Below the pieces are notes generated by a model. That model worked only from the letters and a program-made list of their open reading frames with translations, did no database searches and was not told the origin of the DNA. Shown in pieces: positions 8,174-14,532 of a stretch of 17,722 nucleotides of DNA. The position numbers and the translations under genes are program-made. The stretch is from JBGCEZ01 sp045106735 (lineage in GTDB: Bacteria; Planctomycetota; Phycisphaerae; Phycisphaerales; SM1A02). Location of the stretch: the NCBI GenBank assembly GCA_045106735.1, contig JBGCEZ010000113.1:1-17722 (forward strand), in the 5' to 3' direction. Position 1 is the first letter of the stretch, and the number at the start of each line of letters is the position of its first letter.

Positions 8174-9046
8174 ATGAAAGCCCAGCAGACACGACATTCT
8201 CGGCGGTTGCATTCTCCGCGGCGAGCGACGGTCGAGCGTCCGCCCGGGCGGGTCGCGGCGGCGATCCTCGCGGCCCTGGCGTGTGGAACGGTGGCCGGCG
8301 GAACCGCGGGCTTCGGAACGGTGGCCTTCGGAACGGTGGCCACGGCGTCGGCCGGAGCGGGGCCGGCGGGAGCGGCGGCTGAAGTGGTTGGCGGCGCCGG
8401 GGCGGCGGGCCTGCGTTCCATCGTCGAGCGCGGAGGGCCGGTCATGTGGCCGCTGCTGATCCTGAGCGTGATTGCCGTCGCGCTGGTCCTCGAACGAACC
8501 TGGTTCTGGGCCACGAGCCATCGGCCGGCCCGGGCTCGCGGTTTTTCCGCGTTGATGGTGGCGCTTCGGACGGGTCGGGGCGACGCCGCCTCGTTGGCCG
8601 CCCAAGAGGGCGGGCTCTACGGCACCGTCGCCAGCCGGGTGCTGCGGGATGGCGCTGGCGAGGGAGCCGGACTTGAGGCAGTCGAGGCGGTCCGGCCGCG
8701 GATCGACCGCTCGATGAATCTGCTGTCCACGATCATCACCGCGGCGCCGCTCATCGGCATCCTGGGCACCGTCGTCGGCATCATCCAGTCCTTCGACCTG
8801 CTCGGAAGTGCCGACGCCACCCGCGATCCGTCCACCGTCGCCGCCGGCATCGCCACCGCCTTGTTGACCACCGCCGCCGGGCTCGTCGTCGCCCTGATCG
8901 CCTTGTTTCCGTACATGGTCTTTCGCGGCCAGGTCGAGCGGGCCCTTTCTCGGCTTGACGCATTGCTCGCCGCCGGACGGGAAGGCGCGAGCGCAGGAAT
9001 CGCCGCCCCGGCGGCCAAATCGCCGCCGCCCACCGCCGGAAGCTGA
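8174..9046 (+). CDS. MotA/TolQ/ExbB-family proton channel subunit
   Basis: An inner-membrane protein of 290 residues. After a basic N-terminus comes a signal-like hydrophobic segment (about 28-48) and an Ala/Gly-rich stretch. The family pattern follows: helix 1 at 88-111 (GPVMWPLLILSV...ERTWF), a cytoplasmic loop of about 75 residues, helix 2 at 187-207 (APLIGILGTVVGIIQSF) and helix 3 at 224-250 (AGIATALLTTAAGLVVAL). The APLxGLLGTVxGxxxxF and TAxGLxVAxP-like segments are the family signature. Such proteins form pentameric channels around an ExbD/TolR dimer and turn proton flow into mechanical work on the outer envelope. No ExbD/TolR gene follows; a TraB-family gene does. The cargo, and the choice between ExbB and TolQ, cannot be decided. 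The N-terminal part contains a 15-bp tandem repeat. Confidence 0.88.
   Translation: MKAQQTRHSRRLHSPRRATVERPPGRVAAAILAALACGTVAGGTAGFGTVAFGTVATASAGAGPAGAAAEVVGGAGAAGLRSIVERGGPVMWPLLILSVIAVALVLERTWFWATSHRPARARGFSALMVALRTGRGDAASLAAQEGGLYGTVASRVLRDGAGEGAGLEAVEAVRPRIDRSMNLLSTIITAAPLIGILGTVVGIIQSFDLLGSADATRDPSTVAAGIATALLTTAAGLVVALIALFPYMVFRGQVERALSRLDALLAAGREGASAGIAAPAAKSPPPTAGS
8311..8340 (+). repeat. 15-bp perfect tandem repeat, two units
   Basis: CTTCGGAACGGTGGC occurs twice back to back, coding FGTVA-type sequence in the N-terminal region of the exbB-like gene; a partial earlier copy of GGAACGGTGGCC lies at about 8285. In-frame unit length means gain or loss would not break the gene. Confidence 0.8.
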
Positions 9047-9064
9047 CGTGGCGGTGGCCCGGCG

Positions 9065-9083
9065 ACGGCCCGTCCGCGGCCGT
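9065..9083 (+). terminator. possible hairpin after exbB-like gene
   Basis: ACGGCC (9065-9070) pairs with GGCCGT (9078-9083) around a seven-base loop, followed by only two T's. It begins 18 bases after the stop codon. It is weak as an intrinsic terminator and is reported for its position. Confidence 0.3.
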
Positions 9084-9246
9084 TTCCCGTGGCGAGCCAG
9101 CGTCAAACCGGTGGTGAACCCGCATCAATGCCTCGCGGCGGGCCCGTCGCCCGCCTACGCTCGGGGGAGCCGCGCGGCGGGTTTCCGGTGGCGCACCGGA
9201 CCTCGACCCCCGTCCGCCGGCCCACGCCGTCCGAGGAGCCTGGCCC

Positions 9247-10635
9247 ATGTCGTCGATTCGTCTGCCCCATTGTGTTCATGCCGCGGCGGTCGCCGTTGCG
9301 TTTGGCCATGCATCGCTTGCCCTGGCGAGTTCCACCGCGATCGCGCCCGCGACCGCGGCGATGACTCCGGCGACCGCGGCGACCGCCGCCGCGTCTGACG
9401 AGCCCTTTGCCCTCCGCGTGGTCAGCGAGCCCGGCGAACGCATCAGCCTTGAGATCGCGATTCGCGACTACCGCCCGGTTGATGGCGACGGCCCGACGAT
9501 CGCCTTGGTCGGCGTCGCCCACATCGGCGATGCGGCGTACTACGCGCAGCTCCAGGAATACCTCGACGACTCCGACCTCGTCCTTTACGAATCGGTCGCG
9601 CCGACCGGCGCATCGGGCGCCCGCGGCGACACCGGCCGTGAGCGGCAGGCCACCACGCGAAACGCCGCGCGCTTCATCGGTCGCCTCGCCGCTTCGCAGG
9701 CCAGCGCGACCGGCGCGTGGCCCAGCGACCCGGAGGCCCTGAGTTTCTGGGTGGGCGGACGCGACGCGCGACTGGGGCACTTTGCCACCCGGGCGGCGAT
9801 CGATGCCTGGGGACGTTCGCTCGTGGTGCTGCCGGCCGCCGGCGTCGACGCCGACTCCGGCGACGACATGCGGGTGGTGGCGAGCTGGGGCCGCGACGGT
9901 GAACCGGGCGGCAACGGGGAAGACGCCGACGTGATGGTGGTGGTTGGCCGCGATCAAGGACTCGGTGGACTCGGGGCCGATGAACGCGGTGAAGAAGACA
10001 ATCTGCAGGCGTCCTTGGCCTCCGCCCTTGGGCTGGCGTACCAGTTGGACACCGTTGACTACGACCGGCCGCATTTCGTGCCGAGCGACATGGCGATCGA
10101 CGAAGTCAATTCCGCGATGACCGAACGCGGGGCCGACTTCTCGCTGGTCGAGGGCACGTTGGCTGGCAGCAGCCTGCCGGCCCGTGTCGTCAAGATGATG
10201 CTCAACATCGTTGGCATGGCCGACCGTTTCACCGGCGGGGCGGCGAGCGTGGCCATGAAGGTCATGTTCGTGGAGATGCTGGGCGACGAATCCGTCTTTG
10301 ACAGCGGGATGCAACAGCTCGACCCGGCCTTCGGTGAGGTGATCATCGACGTGCGGAACCAGCGGGTGATCGACGACCTGGCCGCCGTCCTGACGCGCGG
10401 TCCGGAGCGGCTCGAAACGATCGCGGTGTTCTACGGGGCCGGCCACCTGGTGGACCTTGGCGAACGCATGGAAGACCAGCTCGGCTACGAGGCCACCGGC
10501 GATGTCCAGTGGCTGCCGGCGATCAGCATCGACCTGAAGTCATCGCCGGTGAGCGAGCGGCAACTGCGCCAGATTCGCATGATGGTGAAGCGGTCGATGC
10601 GACAGATGCAGATGGCGCAGCCGAACGACGGCTGA
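9247..10635 (+). CDS. secreted TraB/PrgY-family protein with large insertion
   Basis: A 462-residue protein with a likely signal peptide (to about residue 28) and an Ala/Thr-rich linker to about 48. The conserved core begins IALVGVAHIGD, with the family GxxH as G89/H92, then a predicted glutamate ligand E115 in LVLYES. A second GxxH (YGAGHLVDL, H400) follows strand ETIAVF near the end. This is the layout of TraB/PrgY/GumN-like proteins, related to the TIKI metalloproteases; bacterial members are poorly characterised. About 100-130 residues between E115 and the ALGLAYQLDTVDYDRPHF segment look like an added, low-complexity, acidic region. The start is supported by GAGGAG eight bases upstream of the ATG. 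The gene is 200 bases downstream of the exbB-like gene; cotranscription is possible. Confidence 0.8.
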   Translation: MSSIRLPHCVHAAAVAVAFGHASLALASSTAIAPATAAMTPATAATAAASDEPFALRVVSEPGERISLEIAIRDYRPVDGDGPTIALVGVAHIGDAAYYAQLQEYLDDSDLVLYESVAPTGASGARGDTGRERQATTRNAARFIGRLAASQASATGAWPSDPEALSFWVGGRDARLGHFATRAAIDAWGRSLVVLPAAGVDADSGDDMRVVASWGRDGEPGGNGEDADVMVVVGRDQGLGGLGADERGEEDNLQASLASALGLAYQLDTVDYDRPHFVPSDMAIDEVNSAMTERGADFSLVEGTLAGSSLPARVVKMMLNIVGMADRFTGGAASVAMKVMFVEMLGDESVFDSGMQQLDPAFGEVIIDVRNQRVIDDLAAVLTRGPERLETIAVFYGAGHLVDLGERMEDQLGYEATGDVQWLPAISIDLKSSPVSERQLRQIRMMVKRSMRQMQMAQPNDG

Positions 10636-10660
10636 TCGAGCGCGGGCGTCGGTGGCGTCC

Positions 10661-10682
10661 GGTCGCCGAAAGCTCGGCGGCT
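10661..10682 (+). terminator. possible hairpin after TraB-family gene
   Basis: GGTCGCCGA pairs with TCGGCGGCT around the loop AAGC: nine pairs, two of them G-T. It begins 25 bases after the stop codon. There is no T run after it, so it may be a factor-dependent end or simply mRNA structure. Confidence 0.35.
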
Positions 10683-10748
10683 TGTCGCTGGGCAATTGTC
10701 GTTCGGTGCCGGGTTGCGGCCGGAACACAAACCGCCCGACGATCCTCG

Positions 10749-11261
10749 TCAGTCTGGCATCCAGTCGGCAGGTTGCCACACCAAGCCCGCGTCAACGATC
10801 AGATAGACAGCTCCGATCGTCGCCGCTAACGCAAGAGGCAGTGCGGGCACTTTCCAACCAGTGCGCTTCCCTCGCCGTCGCCGGCTGATCCCCCAGCAAA
10901 TGACAGCAAATGTAAGCAATGTCGCCACTGGAGTCGCCAAGAACGACATCAGCATCGTGACGATGACAAAGTTCGAAAGCATGTCCAGCGACGGGTACAC
11001 GCCGGCCTGAACGAACGGCGCAGGCGGTTTTACGATGTACTCAGCCCAAAGAGCTCCCACGAGCCACGCGCCGAACCACGCAAGCAGCGGCAGCTGGAGA
11101 ACGGCTGCAGCGATCGACAGATGCCATAGAGACGTGGGCGGAGTCTCGCGCAAGCGGCACTGAGTCTCCGGATCGATGCCGCACTCCGGGCATGGGCGTT
11201 GCCTGCCTGCCTCATCGATCGAGTAGCCACAGGCCGGGCAAACTGCTTCTTCCGACATCAT
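10749..11261 (-). CDS. small zinc-ribbon integral membrane protein
   Basis: A 170-residue protein. It opens with a four-cysteine ribbon, CPAC (C8, C11) and CPEC (C24, C27), spaced as in zinc ribbons of predicted membrane proteins. At least three hydrophobic segments follow: about 46-78, 90-127 (probably two helices around LDMLSNF...ICWGI) and 143-165, with an RRRRGKR basic loop before the last. The function is unknown. The ATG at 11261 is chosen because the frame upstream has no motif and AGGG lies a few bases before it; the next codon is also ATG (11258). Base composition is noticeably less GC-rich at third positions than neighbouring genes, which may mean recent arrival or relaxed selection. 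It is convergent with the TraB-family gene. Confidence 0.75.
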   Translation of the reverse strand: MMSEEAVCPACGYSIDEAGRQRPCPECGIDPETQCRLRETPPTSLWHLSIAAAVLQLPLLAWFGAWLVGALWAEYIVKPPAPFVQAGVYPSLDMLSNFVIVTMLMSFLATPVATLLTFAVICWGISRRRRGKRTGWKVPALPLALAATIGAVYLIVDAGLVWQPADWMPD

Positions 11262-11584
11262 GTTTCGCCCTGATAGACTCCAGCCGAACTGGCCCAAGGC
11301 AAGCCACGGTAGCCACGTCTCGCAGTTCAGGTACAGAGTTGTCGATTGGACTGCCCCAGGACCCCCGCAAGGGATTGCCGTTGCGTGGGCACCTGACAAG
11401 CACCTCGAACGGATCGCCCGCGACGCGTCTCGCGGACACCGCCGGCCCGCGGAACGCCGGCGTAGGTTCGAATCCGTTTGACGCTGATCGTTTGTCGGCG
11501 GACGCCCGGCGTCGGCCAGCCGGCACGTTCGTTCCTGCAGTGACGATGGCGGTCGTCCGTTGCCGCCCAAGTCAATCGCCCAGT
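11262..11584. other. 323-base gap between zinc-ribbon gene and lipoprotein gene
   Basis: No convincing gene on either strand. It should hold the promoter of the zinc-ribbon gene. It contains GGTTCGAATCC at 11467-11477, which looks like a tRNA T-loop, but no cloverleaf was found around it. A GCCGGC...GCCGGC hairpin lies just before it. Confidence 0.5.
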
Positions 11585-12484
11585 TCAACCACCCAGGGGA
11601 TCAAACGTCCGCGGCTCGCCGGCTTCGCCGTGCATCGCTGGCGTCGACCGCACGCTCCCGGCATCCGGCAGCAGCGGGGCATCGCCGCGCAAGCGCCGCA
11701 CGATGTCGGCCACGATGCGGGGGTCGCCGCCGGCTTGGATGTGCCCGAATTCGTGCCAGGGCCGCGGCAGGACGGCGACGGTGCCGCCGGCGGGGGCGGT
11801 GTTCGCTTCGCCGACCATCCAGTCGCCGGTGCGGGTGTACGCATGGATGGGCGGGGCACCCGGCCGGGCCAAATCGGCGTCCAGGGCGACCAGGAAGTCG
11901 GACCCCGAGCGCATGCTCACGACCCGCGGATCCAAGGTCGGCAGGCCAGCGAGCCGGGCGCCGCGGTGCGGCGTGGAGATCGTGAAGATCCGGCGGACGA
12001 TCAGCGACGGTTGGTCAACGGATGCTTGGTGGCGGGCCACTTCCCGCGCGACCAGGCCGCCCATGCTCTTGCCGATGATGTCCACCTCGACCGGCTGGCC
12101 CGGCGTGGCCCCGAGGGCACGGGCCGCCGCGTTCAGGGCGCGCTCGCGGCACGCGGCCGGCGTGAACGTCGTGAAGAAGTCGACGCCATGGATCGGCGGA
12201 TGTTCGCCGCCGGCCAGGACCGCCGACTCCAACGCTCGTACGAGCACGAAGCCGGCGACGCCGGGATCGCCCCAGCCGCTGAAAATCAGCAGCGGGCGTT
12301 CGAGCGGCTCGGCCCCACGTCCGAGCCGGGCGAGTTCGTCGCGGGCGGCGGGGATGGTGAGTTCGGGCATGGTGGGCTCAGCGGAGAGGGCGGGACGGGC
12401 GGCGGGTGCGGTCTGGCATCCGGTGAGGAGCACGCTGCCGATGAGCAAGGCGCATCCGCCAGCGATCCGGCGAGCGGGCGTCAT
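11585..12484 (-). CDS. lipoprotein alpha/beta-hydrolase (esterase/lipase-like)
   Basis: A 299-residue protein with a lipoprotein signal: a basic N-terminus, a hydrophobic core and the lipobox L20-T21-G22-C23, so the mature protein would be lipid-anchored at C23. The hydrolase core shows a first strand LLIFSGWGDPG, the nucleophile elbow GKSMGG with S140, the STPHRGA segment common in lipases that act like PGAP1 or class-2 lipases, a TGDW segment that could supply the acid, and H248 in EFGHIQAGGDP as the probable catalytic histidine. It probably hydrolyses an ester or amide in the envelope; the substrate is unknown. Its ATG overlaps the ispG TGA as ATGA, so it is almost certainly cotranscribed and translationally coupled with ispG. 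No functional tie to isoprenoid synthesis is evident. Confidence 0.85.
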   Translation of the reverse strand: MTPARRIAGGCALLIGSVLLTGCQTAPAARPALSAEPTMPELTIPAARDELARLGRGAEPLERPLLIFSGWGDPGVAGFVLVRALESAVLAGGEHPPIHGVDFFTTFTPAACRERALNAAARALGATPGQPVEVDIIGKSMGGLVAREVARHQASVDQPSLIVRRIFTISTPHRGARLAGLPTLDPRVVSMRSGSDFLVALDADLARPGAPPIHAYTRTGDWMVGEANTAPAGGTVAVLPRPWHEFGHIQAGGDPRIVADIVRRLRGDAPLLPDAGSVRSTPAMHGEAGEPRTFDPLGG

Positions 12485-13788
12485 CGCCTGTTCTCAGTGG
12501 CGTCGCCGCCGCCATCGCCCTCGCCCCCACCCTCGCTTTGGCCGATGGTCACCGGCTGCACGCGGCCCGCGCGAATCAGTTCCGCACCGCTGCCGAGTTC
12601 GCCAATCGGATCGGGCGGAATGATCTCCACCTTCTTTTCGCCGAGCTTGACCTCGCCGCGGCGAACGCGGTCCTGGAAATCGCGGCACTCGGCCAAGAGT
12701 CGATCCAGAATCTCTTCTTCGGGAATGTTGGCGACCTTTTCGCCCTGGACGTAAATGATGCCGCGTTTGTTGCCGGCAAAGACGGCGACGTCCGCGCCCT
12801 CGGCCTCGCCCGGACCGTTGACCACGCAGCCCATCACCGCCACCTTGATCGGCAGTTGGATCTCGTCGGCGAGCTTGGTCCTGACTTCCTGGACGAGGGT
12901 GAAGAGATCCACCTGGATGCGGCCGCACGTGGGGCAGGCGATGAGTTCAGCGCCGACGCGTTCGCGCAGGCCCAGGCAGTACAGCATTTCCAGGGCGTCT
13001 TCGACTTCGTGCACCGGATCGCTGGCGTAGCTGATCCGCACGGTGTCGCCGATGCCACCGGCCAGCAACGTGCCCAGGGCCACGACGCTGCGAATGCAGC
13101 CGGTTTCCTTGGGGCCGGCGTGCGTCACGCCCAGGTGCAGCGGGTAGTCGTAGCGCCGGGCGATCTCGGTGTACACGTCGATCACCAGCGACGGATCCAT
13201 GCTCTTGGCGCTGATCACCACGTCGCCAAACTCGCGCGCGTCGAAGATGTCGAGGTACTCCTCGAGCTTGGCGATCATGATGGCCATCAGGTGGCCGTGC
13301 CGGTGATCGGAGAAGTACTTGCCGAGCTCCTCCATGCGGCGCTGCTTGTCCTTGCGCTCGATGATCGAGCCCTCGTTCACGCCGATCCGAATCGGGATGC
13401 CGCGTTCCTTGCACGCGTCGATCACCGCGTTGACCTGGTCGCGGTCGGAGATGTTGCCGGGGTTGAGGCGGATCTTGTGGACGCCGGCCTCGACCGCCTC
13501 CAGGGCCCGCTGGAAGTGGAAGTGCACGTCGGCGACGATTGGCACCGTGGTCTGCCGGAGGATCTCGGGCAGGGCGTCGGTGTCCTTTCGCTCGGGCACG
13601 GCCACGCGGACGACGTCGGCCCCGGCCGCGGCCAGGCGATTGATCTCGGCCACGCAGCCATCGATGTCGTGGGTGTATCCCGCGGTCATCGATTGGACGG
13701 TGACGGGGGCGTCGCCGCCAACCCGGACAATGCCGGTGCGGTCGTCGCCGAGGGTGATTTGCCGGGTGCGATGGCGGGAGGTGGTCAT
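12481..13788 (-). CDS. ispG: 4-hydroxy-3-methylbut-2-enyl diphosphate synthase (flavodoxin/ferredoxin)
   Basis: Converts 2-C-methyl-D-erythritol 2,4-cyclodiphosphate to HMBPP, the penultimate MEP-pathway step, with a 4Fe-4S cluster; cytoplasmic. At 435 residues it is of the short two-domain bacterial type, without the inserted middle domain of plant-like forms, but longer than the E. coli protein by a Gly/Glu-rich C-terminal tail. The TIM-barrel part has VQSMT, VRVAVP, PIVADVHFH, KIRLNPGNI and IRIGVNEGS. The cluster domain has CPTCGR (C285, C288) and GCVVNGPGE (C321, E328), with spacing matching the three Cys and one Glu ligands known in the family. The ATG at 13788 (MTTSRHRT) is preferred: the frame continues to 13983 but is Gly/Pro/Arg-rich. 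There is no Shine-Dalgarno, and TAGAAT lies seven bases before. It overlaps the lipoprotein gene by four bases. Confidence 0.96.
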   Translation of the reverse strand: MTTSRHRTRQITLGDDRTGIVRVGGDAPVTVQSMTAGYTHDIDGCVAEINRLAAAGADVVRVAVPERKDTDALPEILRQTTVPIVADVHFHFQRALEAVEAGVHKIRLNPGNISDRDQVNAVIDACKERGIPIRIGVNEGSIIERKDKQRRMEELGKYFSDHRHGHLMAIMIAKLEEYLDIFDAREFGDVVISAKSMDPSLVIDVYTEIARRYDYPLHLGVTHAGPKETGCIRSVVALGTLLAGGIGDTVRISYASDPVHEVEDALEMLYCLGLRERVGAELIACPTCGRIQVDLFTLVQEVRTKLADEIQLPIKVAVMGCVVNGPGEAEGADVAVFAGNKRGIIYVQGEKVANIPEEEILDRLLAECRDFQDRVRRGEVKLGEKKVEIIPPDPIGELGSGAELIRAGRVQPVTIGQSEGGGEGDGGGDATENRR

Positions 13789-13795
13789 GGGGCGG

Positions 13796-13801
13796 ATTCT
13801 A
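13796..13801 (-). promoter_or_regulatory. candidate -10 box of ispG, probable leaderless start
   Basis: TAGAAT on the minus strand, separated from the ATG by seven bases (CCGCCCC). It fits TANNNT; no clear -35 element is seen. Confidence 0.4.
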
Positions 13802-13856
13802 CGAGCGCCGGGGCCGCCGGGATCGCCCCGGGACCCCCGATTCGGGCCGGGAAACG

Positions 13857-13909
13857 CGGTTCGTGAGAATCCCGGACCATGGGGGGCGGGGCCCGATTCA
13901 CGAAAACCG
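13857..13909. repeat. imperfect inverted repeat between ispG and sigma gene
   Basis: Left arm CGGTTCGTGAGAATC (13857-13871) and right arm GATTCACGAAAACCG (13895-13909) pair except for small bulges, with a 23-base centre. It could be an operator in the divergent promoter region or a transcript hairpin. A smaller CCGGGA/TCCCGG pair (13847-13852, 13870-13875) overlaps it. Confidence 0.4.
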
Positions 13910-13940
13910 TGGAGAAGGCCCCAAGATCCCGGGCTGCCGG

Positions 13941-13952
13941 CCGTCATGACGG
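13941..13952. promoter_or_regulatory. 12-bp perfect palindrome upstream of the ECF sigma gene
   Basis: CCGTCATGACGG is its own reverse complement and lies 65 bases before the sigma-factor start, directly followed by T and GGAAC (13954-13958). GGAAC resembles the -35 element of many ECF promoters, but no matching CGTC-type -10 was found 16-17 bases further on. It is a candidate operator or autoregulatory site. Confidence 0.3.
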
Positions 13953-14016
13953 TGGAACGGGACGACGCTCGCCTGACCCGCACCTGATCTGCACTTCACC
14001 TGCAGCGGAGCCGACG

Positions 14017-14532
14017 ATGGATGACTCGGGCTGGATCCGGGAAGCGGTCGACGCCTGGGAGCAACGATTGGTGGCCTACGCCACGCGGTTGCTCAACGGC
14101 GATGTGGACCTCGCCCGCGACGTCGTTCAAGACACCTTCATGCGCCTGTGGGAGGCGGACCGCGCCCAGGTCGAGGATCACCTCGATCGGTGGCTCTACA
14201 CGGTCTGCCGTCGCCGGGCGATCGACGTCCATCGCAAGGAGCACCGCATGCACGCGAGCAGTGCGATCACGGAACTGGAAACGGCCAAGACCGCTCCAAC
14301 GCCACCGCCAGACGAGGGCTCCGGGCTCTTGGACGCAGTGGGAGCGCTCCCGGAACGCCAACGCGAGGCGGTTCGCCTGCGATTTCAAGGCGGCCTGAGT
14401 TACGCGGACATCGCCACGGTGATGCAGACCACGAGCAGCAACGTCGGGGTGCTGCTTCACACGGCCCTTCAGTCGCTGCGAGAGCGGCTGGGAACGCCAT
14501 CGGCCGCGGATGCGGCGGGAGGGACGGCATGA
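14017..14532 (+). CDS. ECF-type RNA polymerase sigma factor
   Basis: A 171-residue sigma-70-family protein of the extracytoplasmic-function size class. Region 2 covers about residues 20-75 (LARDVVQDTFMRLWE, then WLYTVCRRRAIDVHRK for -10 recognition and melting). Region 4 begins at about 111 (LPERQREAVRLRF) and has the helix-turn-helix GLSYADIATVMQTTSSNVGVLLHTALQSLRERL. The linker is Thr/Pro-rich; there is no region 3 or 1.1. The start at 14017 is set by GGAG at 14007-14010, six bases upstream. The TGA is embedded in the ATGA that starts the next gene, so the sigma factor and its probable membrane regulator are made together. It is divergent from ispG. Confidence 0.92.
   Translation: MDDSGWIREAVDAWEQRLVAYATRLLNGDVDLARDVVQDTFMRLWEADRAQVEDHLDRWLYTVCRRRAIDVHRKEHRMHASSAITELETAKTAPTPPPDEGSGLLDAVGALPERQREAVRLRFQGGLSYADIATVMQTTSSNVGVLLHTALQSLRERLGTPSAADAAGGTA

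Noticed and set aside
9048..9398. A GTG-initiated frame just after the exbB-like stop that could be an ExbD remnant.
   Set aside because: The translation is Arg/Pro-rich and lacks an ExbD membrane segment; it runs into the TraB-family gene in another frame.
11455..11490. Possible tRNA or tmRNA, from GGTTCGAATCC.
   Set aside because: The flanking bases do not form a five-pair T-stem (GTAGG against CCGTT), and no acceptor, D-arm or CCA end was found.
12538..13866. A 442-codon open frame opposite ispG.
   Set aside because: Shadow of a secure gene, with no recognisable domain.
13954..13980. A full ECF promoter (GGAAC-N16-CGTC) in front of the sigma gene.
   Set aside because: GGAAC is present, but the bases 16-17 positions downstream do not match a CGTC-type element.
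13789..13983. A longer N-terminus for IspG, starting at 13983.
   Set aside because: The extra 65 residues are low-complexity and absent from the family; MTTSRHRT at 13788 gives the usual N-terminus.
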